Origin: Halogranum gelatinilyticum
GTDB taxonomy: Archaea > Halobacteriota > Halobacteria > Halobacteriales > Haloferacaceae
NCBI RefSeq assembly: GCF_900103715.1
Contig: NZ_FNHL01000003.1
Location: forward strand, 124,001 to 188,000
Length of the DNA stretch: 64,000 bases
Direction of reading: 5' to 3'
A model generated the notes under the pieces. It saw only the letters and a list, made by a program, of their open reading frames with translations. It searched no databases and was not told the DNA's origin. This document shows positions 8,476-15,822 of this stretch, one piece after another. Position numbers and translations under genes: made by a program. The first letter of the stretch is position 1. Every line of letters begins with the position of its first letter.

Positions 8476-9773
8476 CAGGGACGAAAGCCGTCGTCGCCAA
8501 ACGCGTCGACACCGGAAGTGCCGATTTGGAAGAGATCACCGACCTCGCCCGCTCTGCGGGCTACGACGTCGTCGGCTCGCTCACGCAGACGCGTGAGGAG
8601 GACGCCGCCTACGGCTTCGGAAAGGGGAAGGTCGACGAGTTGGCCGCAGTCGTCAGAGAGACGGATGCGGACGTCGTCGTCGTCGACAACCGACTCGGGC
8701 CGTATCAGACCTACAACATCGGCCAGAAACTGCCCGAGGGCGTCGAGGTCGTCGACCGATTCACGCTCATCCTCGACATCTTCGGCCAGCGGGCACACAC
8801 GCGAAAGGCGCAGCTCCAGGTCGAACTCGCCGAGTTGCGGTACGAACTCCCCCGCGCCGCCGCCAAGGCCAGCCTCGCCAAGCGCGACGAGCGGCCGGGG
8901 TTCATGGGACTCGGCGAGTACGACGAGAGCCGCGAGCGCGACATCAAGTCCCAGATCGCCAACATCAAGCAGGAACTCGACGCCATCGCCGACAAGGAGG
9001 AGACCCGCCGCGCCGAGCGTCGGGAGTCGGGCTTCGACCTCGTCGCGCTGGCGGGCTACACCAACGCGGGCAAGTCGACGCTGATGCGCCGGCTGGCCGA
9101 GGACCTCGACGTCGACGAGAACGAGGACCTCCATCCGGACCTCCAGACGACCGCCGAGTCGCAGGACGAGCTGTTCACGACGCTCGGAACGACCACCCGC
9201 CGCGCCGACACCGGGATGCGGAACGTCCTCCTGACAGACACGGTCGGGTTCGTCTCGAACCTGCCGCACTGGCTGGTCGAGTCGTTCCAGTCGACGCTCG
9301 ACTCGGTCTATCGTGCAGACCTCGTGCTCCTCGTTGTCGACGCCAGCGAGCCCGTCGAGGAGATGCGCGAGAAGCTCGTCACCTGCCACGACACGCTCTA
9401 CGAGCGCAACGAGGCACCCATCGTCACCGTCCTCAACAAGGCCGACAAGGTCGACCCCGAGGAACTCGAAGAGAAGAAGCAGGCACTCACCGCGCTCGCG
9501 CCGAACCCCGTCGTCGTCTCGGGGCTGACCGGCGAGAACGTCGCGGAACTCTGCGAACGCATCGAGGCCGACCTCCCCGAGTGGCACGACGAGCGGCTGA
9601 TGCTCCCGATGACCGACGACACGATGAGCGTCGTCTCGTGGATTCACGACCACGGCCACGTCGACGCCGAAGAGTACACCGACGACAACGTCATGCTGGA
9701 GTTCAAAGCACGCCCCGAAATCATCGAGAAGGCACGCTCGAAGGCGGCGGACCTGTCGGTCGCGGCGAACTGA
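8472..9773 (+). CDS. hflX: GTPase HflX
   Basis: 433 aa. The HflX N-terminal domain (about 1-185) includes YGFGKGKVDELA, RLGPYQTYNIGQ and DRFTLILDIFGQRAHT, followed by a coiled helical linker. The G domain has G1 GYTNAGKST (about 194-202), G3 DTVGFVSNLP, G4 NKAD and a short C-terminal domain. HflX proteins bind the large ribosomal subunit and, in bacteria, split stalled or heat-damaged ribosomes. The start overlaps the DUF2209 stop. Confidence 0.95.
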   Translation: MTGTKAVVAKRVDTGSADLEEITDLARSAGYDVVGSLTQTREEDAAYGFGKGKVDELAAVVRETDADVVVVDNRLGPYQTYNIGQKLPEGVEVVDRFTLILDIFGQRAHTRKAQLQVELAELRYELPRAAAKASLAKRDERPGFMGLGEYDESRERDIKSQIANIKQELDAIADKEETRRAERRESGFDLVALAGYTNAGKSTLMRRLAEDLDVDENEDLHPDLQTTAESQDELFTTLGTTTRRADTGMRNVLLTDTVGFVSNLPHWLVESFQSTLDSVYRADLVLLVVDASEPVEEMREKLVTCHDTLYERNEAPIVTVLNKADKVDPEELEEKKQALTALAPNPVVVSGLTGENVAELCERIEADLPEWHDERLMLPMTDDTMSVVSWIHDHGHVDAEEYTDDNVMLEFKARPEIIEKARSKAADLSVAAN

Positions 9774-9865
9774 CGGCCGAGTCTTCGCTCTCTCTATCTC
9801 TCACCGCCGGATTCCGCACACCCCCGAGACATATTTATGCATATTCAGATAGAACAGAAATTCGA

Positions 9866-10336
9866 ATGACGATGGGAGGGACACCCGAGCTGTTCTGGGA
9901 GGAGGGCGACAGTCTGGCGGGGACGACCGAGGCACTGGCTCCCGAGAGGCGGGTCGTCGCCGACGCCGACGGCGTCGACACGTGGCTCGAGGAGAAGGTC
10001 GGCGACAGCCTCCGAACCGTCGGTCTCTACGACGGAACGACGCTCGAACTGCTGTTCGTCCGGCCGGACGTCGTGACCACGTACGACGAGGGTGACTTCG
10101 AAGACATCGCTCGTGAGATGGGCTTCGCGTCCGCGCTCACCGACAAGCACAAAGAGCGGGTCTACGAGGTCGGCGACCTCGACCACGTCGTCCGCGGGTT
10201 CGAGGAGGCGACGATGGTGCGCATCCCGATCGACGAGCACCGAGGCGTCTTCTTCTCGTTCGACGCGAGCGAGGAGGTCGAACTACCGACGCTCGTCGAA
10301 GAGCTTCAGTCGGCCGTCGACCCCGAGTTCCGATAA
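9866..10336 (+). CDS. Haloarchaeal protein of unknown function (DUF7522-like)
   Basis: 156 aa, acidic and soluble, with no signal peptide or membrane segment. Readable segments are RTVGLYDGTTLELLFVRPDV, DFEDIAREMGF and VVRGFEEATMVRIPIDEHRG. They resemble small haloarchaeal proteins of the DUF7522 type, but I assign that only by pattern. The ATG at 9866 is chosen because a TATA-like ACATATTTATGC lies about 28-33 nt upstream; the longer in-frame extension into hflX is a shadow. It ends one base from the convergent moaC stop. Confidence 0.7.
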   Translation: MTMGGTPELFWEEGDSLAGTTEALAPERRVVADADGVDTWLEEKVGDSLRTVGLYDGTTLELLFVRPDVVTTYDEGDFEDIAREMGFASALTDKHKERVYEVGDLDHVVRGFEEATMVRIPIDEHRGVFFSFDASEEVELPTLVEELQSAVDPEFR

Positions 10337-10337
10337 C

Positions 10338-10862
10338 CTACTTGACCGCGCGCTTCTCCTTCGACAGCACCTCGACGTCCGTAATTCGAGTGCCCGGATA
10401 CTGCCCCTCGCTGTCCTTCTCGGCGGCCTTCACCATGTCCCAGACGACGTTGAGTCCCGTCGTCACGCCCTCCAACGCTTCCATCTCGACGCCCGTCTTG
10501 CCCGTCGTCTCGACGGCGACTTCGAGGACGACGCGGTCCTCGTGGACCGTGAAGTCGGTGTCGACGTTCGTGATGGGAATCTGGTGGCACATCGGAATCG
10601 TCTCCCAGGTGTGCTTGACGGCCTGAATCGCACCGATGCGGGCCGTCGCGAGGACGTCGCCCTTCGCGATGCCGTCGTCGTGAATCGCCGCGACCGTCGA
10701 CGGCTGGAGATGGATGACACCGCGGGCGACCGCCCGGCGGGCCGTGTCGGGTTTCGCGCCGACGTCGACCATCTGGACGTTGCCCTCCGTGTCGGTGTGG
10801 GTGAGGTCGTCGCCAGTGTCTCCCTGTTTCGTCGGCGTCGGGTCGTCCGAGGGGTCACTCAT
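10338..10862 (-). CDS. moaC: Cyclic pyranopterin monophosphate synthase MoaC
   Basis: 174 aa. MVDVGAKPDTARRAVARG, the KHTWETIPMCHQIPI active-site block, VETTGKTGVEMEALEGVT and NVVWDMVKAAEKD are all MoaC hallmarks; His, Cys and Lys residues there form the pocket that converts the MoaA product to cyclic pyranopterin monophosphate in molybdopterin synthesis. An acidic, Asp-rich 25-residue N-terminal stretch is a haloarchaeal addition. Its start overlaps the stop of nnr by 8 bp, so the two are co-transcribed. Confidence 0.95.
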   Translation of the reverse strand: MSDPSDDPTPTKQGDTGDDLTHTDTEGNVQMVDVGAKPDTARRAVARGVIHLQPSTVAAIHDDGIAKGDVLATARIGAIQAVKHTWETIPMCHQIPITNVDTDFTVHEDRVVLEVAVETTGKTGVEMEALEGVTTGLNVVWDMVKAAEKDSEGQYPGTRITDVEVLSKEKRAVK

Positions 10863-12294
10863 CGTCGTCACCCCACAGTGCCAGCGGCAGTTCGTCCACG
10901 AGGTCCGTCGCCACCAGCCCGTAGCCCTGTCTGTCGACCACGCGGTCCCCCGCACGGCCGTTGACGTAGGCCGCGATGGCCGCGGCGTCGACGAGCGGCT
11001 GTGTGCAGGCCAGCGCGCCCGTCGCGCCCGCCAGCACGTCGCCCGTCCCGCCGACAGTCATACCGGGGTTGCCCGTCCGGCCGATGCGGGTCGTCTCGCC
11101 GTCCGAGACGATGTCGTAGGCACCCTTCACGAGCAGCGTGTGGCCGACCTCGGCGGCGAACTCGGTCACCAGCCCTTCGCGTTCGCGCCAGTCGTCGCTC
11201 GTCTCCCCGCCCATCTTCCGCAACTCGCCCTGATGTGGCGTACAGAGCAGGTCGGCGTCCGTCTCGACCTCGGGGACGACCTGGAGCGCGTCGGCGTCGA
11301 CGACGGCGGTGCCCGAAAAGCCAGCCAGGAAGTTCGAGACAGCTGTGAGCGTCGCCTGCGCGTCGCCGAGACCGGGACCGAGGACCGTCACGTCGTGCTC
11401 CGCAGCGAGCGACTGGACGTGGTCGACGGCCTCGGGAGTGAACCGCTCGCCCTCGAAGGGTCGGACGATGAGGTTCTCCGAGTAACCCTGGATCTCGTCG
11501 GCCACGTTGTTCGGGCAGGCAACCCGCACGAGGTCGGCACCGGCCCGGAGCGCGGCCTGTGCGGCCAACGCAGGCGCGCCGGTGTACGGCCCGCCACCGA
11601 CGACGAGCACCTCGCCGTGGTCGCCCTTGTGGCTCGCGGACTTCCGGGTGAGTCGGGTCAGGTCGCCGGGACCGACGAAGGTCTCGGCGGCCGCGGGGAT
11701 GCCGATGTCGGCGACGGTCACCTCGGTCTTCAAACTCTCCAGACCGGGCTTCATGTCGTGGAAGGTCACGACGTGGTCCGCCTCGACTGCGCCCGCAGCG
11801 GCCTCGCCGGTGTTCGCGTCGACGCCGGAGGGGACGTCGACGGCGACGACGAGGGCGTCAGAGTCGTTGATGGCGCGGGCCGCAGTCGCTTCGGGTTCTC
11901 GGAGCGACCCGGTGATACCCGTCCCGAGCATCGCGTCGACGACGACGTCGGGGTCGTCGAGCGCGAGGTCCGCCGAGTCGCGGACGACCTGTGTCTCGAA
12001 CTCGGCGTCCTGCAGGGCATCCCAGTTCTCGCGGGCGATGTCGGTCGTGATGGTTTCAGCGCGGCCGAGCAGATGAACCGTCACGTCGTAGTCCTTCAGG
12101 AAGCGGGCCGCGACGAGGGCGTCGCCGCCGTTGTTGCCGCGGCCACAGACGAGGGCGACCTGCGCGCCCTCCTCTGAGGCCTCGCGGACGGCGCGGGCGA
12201 CGGCGTTGCCGCTGGACTCCATCAGCTGTTTCTGTGGGACCCCCAGTGCCGCCGCGTTGCGGTCGACGACGGCCATGCGTTCGGCGGTTATCAT
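10855..12294 (-). CDS. nnr: Bifunctional NAD(P)H-hydrate epimerase / dehydratase Nnr
   Basis: 479 aa. The N-terminal epimerase (YjeF_N, about 1-205) carries QLMESSGNAVA, VCGRGNNGGDAL and AMLGTGITG. The C-terminal ADP- or ATP-dependent dehydratase (carbohydrate kinase fold, about 210-475) carries HKGDHGEVLVVGGG, LGPGLGDA, CTPHQGE and NPGMTVGGTGDVLAG, with the catalytic Asp in the last motif. The enzyme repairs hydrated NADH and NADPH. It is upstream of and overlapping with moaC. Confidence 0.94.
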   Translation of the reverse strand: MITAERMAVVDRNAAALGVPQKQLMESSGNAVARAVREASEEGAQVALVCGRGNNGGDALVAARFLKDYDVTVHLLGRAETITTDIARENWDALQDAEFETQVVRDSADLALDDPDVVVDAMLGTGITGSLREPEATAARAINDSDALVVAVDVPSGVDANTGEAAAGAVEADHVVTFHDMKPGLESLKTEVTVADIGIPAAAETFVGPGDLTRLTRKSASHKGDHGEVLVVGGGPYTGAPALAAQAALRAGADLVRVACPNNVADEIQGYSENLIVRPFEGERFTPEAVDHVQSLAAEHDVTVLGPGLGDAQATLTAVSNFLAGFSGTAVVDADALQVVPEVETDADLLCTPHQGELRKMGGETSDDWREREGLVTEFAAEVGHTLLVKGAYDIVSDGETTRIGRTGNPGMTVGGTGDVLAGATGALACTQPLVDAAAIAAYVNGRAGDRVVDRQGYGLVATDLVDELPLALWGDDDE

Positions 12295-12345
12295 GGCTCG
12301 CGCTTCGCTCGGGGCGGTGTTAAGATGTGGGTGTCCGAGAGTGAA

Positions 12346-12804
12346 TCAGTTGCCCGCGGCCGACTCCTGATGTCCGCTCGTCTTCCCCGCGAGCCAGTTG
12401 CCGACCAGCGCGCCGACGATGCCCGAGAGACCGACGAGCGTGGTCGCAAGGAGGACGTAGCCGAGCAGCATCAGCCCCTGAAGAACGGTGAACCACGCCG
12501 GTTGGTTCAGGCCGACGATGTAGCCGAGCGGTTCGGCGACCTGCAGGAGTACCGGCAGCGAGCCGACGAGACCGACACGGAAGCCGACCTGCGTGGGCGT
12601 CTCCGGGCGGCCGTGAAAGAGGTAGCCGCCGACGAAGCCCGCGAGGACGACGAGAGTGAAGTCCAGATTTCCCGAGGCCATCTGCCAGTAGTCGAGTCCG
12701 ACAACGATGGCAGTGAGACCGCCAGCGACGACGGCGAACCGCCAGTAGGTGGCGGTCAGGAAGTCACGGAGCGCTCGGAGCGGACGAAGTGGATGGAGGG
12801 CCAT
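12346..12804 (-). CDS. Haloarchaeal four-helix membrane protein (DUF5518-like)
   Basis: 152 aa with four predicted membrane helices (about 18-38, 45-65, 75-95, 112-140), the second containing TLVVLAGFVGGYLFHGRP and the last LSGIVGALVGNWL. The Gly-rich paired helices resemble DUF5518-type haloarchaeal proteins of unknown role. The start at 12804 has a TATA-like TTATGTTATTTC about 25 nt upstream. It is divergent from the ArsR-type regulator gene. Confidence 0.75.
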   Translation of the reverse strand: MALHPLRPLRALRDFLTATYWRFAVVAGGLTAIVVGLDYWQMASGNLDFTLVVLAGFVGGYLFHGRPETPTQVGFRVGLVGSLPVLLQVAEPLGYIVGLNQPAWFTVLQGLMLLGYVLLATTLVGLSGIVGALVGNWLAGKTSGHQESAAGN

Positions 12805-12947
12805 GCTGACTTGTTCACAACGAAATAACATAAGCACGCCGCTCACGCTGGACCCAGCCGACGAGTCGTGTCAGTCAGAATGTAAACGCAACGAGGTGTG
12901 TTAACTGATTCCGAACCGTTTAGTTGGTGGAACTGCAATCAGAAGTA

Positions 12948-13556
12948 ATGTCCGGACTCCTACCGTCCGAACCGCCCGAGGGGGAGGACCACGACGACGA
13001 GGGTGACCTCCGCGTCCTCTGGCTCGACGACGAGGAGTCTGACGAACTCATCAGTTCGCTCTCGTCGGAGACGGCCCGCTCGATTCTGACCGCCCTCTAT
13101 GACGCCCCCGAGACGGCCTCGGAACTCTCCGAGCGCGTCGACACCTCCATCCAGAACGTCCGCCACCATCTGACACGACTCCAAGACGCCGGCCTCGTCG
13201 AGGTGAAAGACATCCGCTACTCGGTCAAGGGCCGGGAGATGAACGTCTACGGGCCCGTCGACGACTCGCTCGTCGTCTGCGTCGGCAGCGCGGACGACCG
13301 CTCGTCCTTCCTCGACTCGCTCAAACGACTCGTCGGCACTGTCGCCGTCCTCGGCGTCCTCAGTCTGCTCGTCCAGTTCGCGTTCGGCGCGGGCGTCGTC
13401 GACCTCGGCGGGCCGGCCGGTGGTCCCCGTGTCGGCGACAGTCTCGGTGGCGCGGCCGGACCAGTCCTCGGCCTCCTCCCGCCGGGCGTCGCCTTCCTCG
13501 CGGGCGGGCTGCTCGTCCTCGCGCTCGTCGCCGGGTGGGAATACCGGCGGAGGTAA
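12948..13556 (+). CDS. ArsR-type winged-helix regulator with C-terminal membrane anchor
   Basis: 202 aa. After an acidic N-terminus, a winged-helix domain spans about 35-110 (ISSLSSETARSILTALYDAPETASELS, SIQNVRHHLTRLQDAGLVEV shortened here in parts). Two hydrophobic segments follow (about 130-150 and 178-198), so the DNA-binding domain is probably tethered to the membrane. The start at 12948 has a TATA-like TTTAGTT about 27 nt upstream. The subtilisin-like gene begins 40 bp downstream in the same direction, so a regulatory pair is likely. Confidence 0.85.
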   Translation: MSGLLPSEPPEGEDHDDEGDLRVLWLDDEESDELISSLSSETARSILTALYDAPETASELSERVDTSIQNVRHHLTRLQDAGLVEVKDIRYSVKGREMNVYGPVDDSLVVCVGSADDRSSFLDSLKRLVGTVAVLGVLSLLVQFAFGAGVVDLGGPAGGPRVGDSLGGAAGPVLGLLPPGVAFLAGGLLVLALVAGWEYRRR

Positions 13557-13560
13557 CCCA

Positions 13561-13599
13561 ATGAAACGGAGTCGGTCTCGCGGGAGGTGGGAGCCGTGA
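13561..13599 (+). CDS. Possible 12-codon leader ORF overlapping the subtilase start (GTGA)
   Basis: ATG at 13561, five bases after the regulator stop; it ends with TGA at 13597-13599 inside the GTGA at the subtilase start (13596). Within it lies GGAGGTG (13583-13589), a strong Shine-Dalgarno word 6 nt before the GTG. The encoded peptide is Arg-rich. It may only be a spacer carrying the ribosome-binding site. Confidence 0.3.
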   Translation: MKRSRSRGRWEP

Positions 13600-15182
13600 G
13601 CCGCCGTCGGATAGCCCTGCAGCTCTTCGTGACGCTCCTCCTCGTCTCGGCGGCCGGGCTGCCCGCAGTCACGTCCACTGCGGTCGGTGGGGGGAGTGAG
13701 ACGGGCGGCTTCGCCGACGGCCACTGGCGACTCTTCACCGAGGCGGCTGGGAGCGAGGAGAGCGAGGAGAGCGAGGGGAGCGAAGCTGGGACTGCGGCAC
13801 CCACGGCGACTCAGACCGACCCCGCCGAAGAGCATCCGTGGCTGACACTCCACCAGACTCGGTCCCAACCGACCGACGGCGTCCAGGCCATCCGCGCCGA
13901 CGAACTCCACGAGCAGGGCGTCACTGGCGAGGACGTCCGCGTCGGCGTCGTCGGCAGCACGTTCGCCGCCGACCACGAGGCCATCGCGGGGCACGTCGCC
14001 GACCACTACAGCGTCGAGCGGCCGCCGGTCCGGCCGCGGAGCGAGACGGGCCACGACACCGCCGTCGCCGAGGTCGTCACGCGGACCGCACCGGGTGCGG
14101 ACCTCTATCTCGCCGAGGTGGGGACGAGTCCGACCGGTGACTCCTACGCCGACGCCGTCTCGTGGCTCGTCGCCAACGACGTCGACGTCGTCGTCGACGC
14201 CGGGAGCTACTTCTCGACGGCGGACGGCGACACGGACCGCATCGCCGCCGTCGCCGAGAACGCCTCCGACGACGGGGTGGTCTTCGTCACCTCCGCGGGC
14301 AACTACGGCGACCGCCACTGGCGCGGCGTCGACGACGGCGAGGGCTGGGTCGAGTTCGCCCCGGACTCGGAGGCCAACCCCCTCGCCGACGGCACCGCCA
14401 CGAGCGGCCGAGTCTCGCTGCGGCTCTCGTGGAACACCTCGGCCGACTACGACCTCTATCTCTACCGCAAGGGGACGGCGCGTGACCCGGTCGTCGCCAA
14501 ATCGGTGACGCGGCAGAACGGGACGAACGCCACGGCGACGGAGACCATCAACGCCGTCGTCCCGAAGGGCGTCTACTACGTCGGCATCTACGCTCACGAC
14601 GCGGGCGGGACGGCCGACGCTGACGGCGCGAACCGTACGAGTCACACGAACGCTACGAGTCCCGCGAACCACACGACCCCCACGACCAGTCGGCTCCGGC
14701 TGTTCTCGACGACGACGTCGCTGACGCACACGACGTCGGGCAGCATGGTCGCGCCCGCGACGAGCGGCTCGGTCATCGCCGTCGGAGCCATCGACGTCCG
14801 GAGCGGCCAGCTCCGCGACTACAGCTCCCACGGCACCGACGAGTTCGACGTCGACGTCGGCGCGCCGGACGGGGTGGGAACGCGCGTCACCGGGACGTTC
14901 TACGGGACCTCCGCGGCCGCGCCGTACGTCGCAGGCACGGCGGCACTCGTCGAGTCCTCCTACGACGGGCTGTCGCCGCGCGAGGTCGAGCAGTTGCTCG
15001 AACGGACGGCGGACGGCGAAAGTCGGCGACTCGACGCGGTCGACGCCGTCGAGGCGGCTGCCGCGGTTCGGCGTGCGAACGTCGACGGCCACGACGGCCA
15101 CGAGGTCGACAGCGTCGGCGGCGTCGACGACATCGATGACTTCGACGATATCGACGACACGGCCGAGGGAAACGGCCCATGA
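13596..15182 (+). CDS. Secreted subtilisin-like (S8) protein lacking the usual catalytic Asp
   Basis: 528 aa. A Sec-type signal (RRRIALQLFVTLLLVSAAGLPAV) leads the chain, then a Glu/Ser-rich spacer. The S8 fold is recognisable: the His motif is GHDTAVAEVV (H153), the oxyanion Asn is in VTSAGNYG (N236), and the Ser motif is GTFYGTSAAAPYVAG (S439). At the place of the catalytic Asp motif the sequence reads RVGVVGSTF, with Gly-Ser and no Asp. A beta-rich insert (about 260-345) and an Asn/Thr-rich segment lie between N236 and S439. The tail is very Asp-rich. The GTG at 13596 is chosen because of the GGAGGTG 6 nt upstream. It is probably co-transcribed with the regulator before it. Confidence 0.82.
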   Translation: MSRRRIALQLFVTLLLVSAAGLPAVTSTAVGGGSETGGFADGHWRLFTEAAGSEESEESEGSEAGTAAPTATQTDPAEEHPWLTLHQTRSQPTDGVQAIRADELHEQGVTGEDVRVGVVGSTFAADHEAIAGHVADHYSVERPPVRPRSETGHDTAVAEVVTRTAPGADLYLAEVGTSPTGDSYADAVSWLVANDVDVVVDAGSYFSTADGDTDRIAAVAENASDDGVVFVTSAGNYGDRHWRGVDDGEGWVEFAPDSEANPLADGTATSGRVSLRLSWNTSADYDLYLYRKGTARDPVVAKSVTRQNGTNATATETINAVVPKGVYYVGIYAHDAGGTADADGANRTSHTNATSPANHTTPTTSRLRLFSTTTSLTHTTSGSMVAPATSGSVIAVGAIDVRSGQLRDYSSHGTDEFDVDVGAPDGVGTRVTGTFYGTSAAAPYVAGTAALVESSYDGLSPREVEQLLERTADGESRRLDAVDAVEAAAAVRRANVDGHDGHEVDSVGGVDDIDDFDDIDDTAEGNGP

Positions 15183-15229
15183 CAATCCTCGCCGCACAGT
15201 TGAATACGCACGCGACCGAGAGAGACGAC

Positions 15230-15265
15230 ATGGGAGCCGACCGACCCGTCCGGAGCCGTCAGTGA
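15230..15265 (+). CDS. Possible 11-codon leader ORF overlapping the next start (GTGA)
   Basis: ATG at 15230 with a TATA-like TTGAATACG about 27 nt upstream, so a leaderless transcript could begin at this ATG. The TGA (15263-15265) lies in the GTGA of the next start at 15262. A GGAG word sits 6 nt before that GTG. Confidence 0.35.
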   Translation: MGADRPVRSRQ

Positions 15266-15669
15266 CGCCTGCCTCCGAGAGGCGGCGTCGAAGCGGTCCG
15301 CGCGCGGAGCCGCGGATTCGAGAGTACTGGAGTTGGATCGCCGTCGCGCTGTTCTTGCTCGTGACGGTCGACCTCCTGACGTCGCTCTATGCGGCCGCCG
15401 CCGTCGGCGTCGGTGCCGAGAGCAATCCGCTGATGCGGTGGCTCCTCGGACAGTCGGTTCCGGTCGTCGTCGGCGTCAACGTCCTCGCGGTCGTCCTCGT
15501 CGCAGTGGCCTTCGCCGGAGTGATGCGGATGCTCCGGGTGACGCCCGCGCCGTACGACCGCTACTTCGCGTTCGGGATCGAACTCTGGCTCGGTCTGCTG
15601 CTCGCCGCCGGGCTGTTCGTCTTCGCGAACAATCTCTCGGTCGTCGTCCTCGGCGACAGTCTGCTGTGA
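15262..15669 (+). CDS. Small integral membrane protein, function unknown
   Basis: 135 aa, GTG start. An Arg-rich N-terminus (about 20 residues) is followed by three or four membrane helices (about 22-42, 57-82, 103-130). The helix pair around DLLTSLYAAAAVGVGAESNP and the following LMRWLLGQSVPVVVGVN recalls the small DUF5658-like membrane proteins, but I would not insist. The alternative is a longer frame from further upstream, which is not protein-like. It lies between the subtilase and the helicase on the same strand. Confidence 0.65.
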   Translation: MTPASERRRRSGPRAEPRIREYWSWIAVALFLLVTVDLLTSLYAAAAVGVGAESNPLMRWLLGQSVPVVVGVNVLAVVLVAVAFAGVMRMLRVTPAPYDRYFAFGIELWLGLLLAAGLFVFANNLSVVVLGDSLL

Positions 15670-15795
15670 GTTTCGTCGTCGCCAGCAGGCCGCCCCCATC
15701 GACGGGCCGACCTCGCCGACAAGCCGCCCTCGCTGACGACACCCCAGCCGAACCCTTTTGTCTGAGAAGGCGACCACGCTCCGATACAGCTAACC

Positions 15796-15822
15796 ATGAC
15801 GGACAGTGAGGAAGCGACGTGA
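15796..15822 (+). CDS. Possible 8-codon leader ORF overlapping the helicase start (GTGA)
   Basis: ATG at 15796; TGA (15820-15822) overlaps the GTG at 15819. A GAGG word lies 7 nt before the GTG. Same layout as at 13561, 15230 and 45300. Confidence 0.3.
   Translation: MTDSEEAT

Noticed and set aside
12960-15197. A 745-codon minus-strand reading frame opposite the regulator and subtilase genes
   Set aside because: High-GC genes leave long open antisense frames. This one is Arg/Asp/Val-rich without recognisable motifs, while both plus-strand genes have clear domains.
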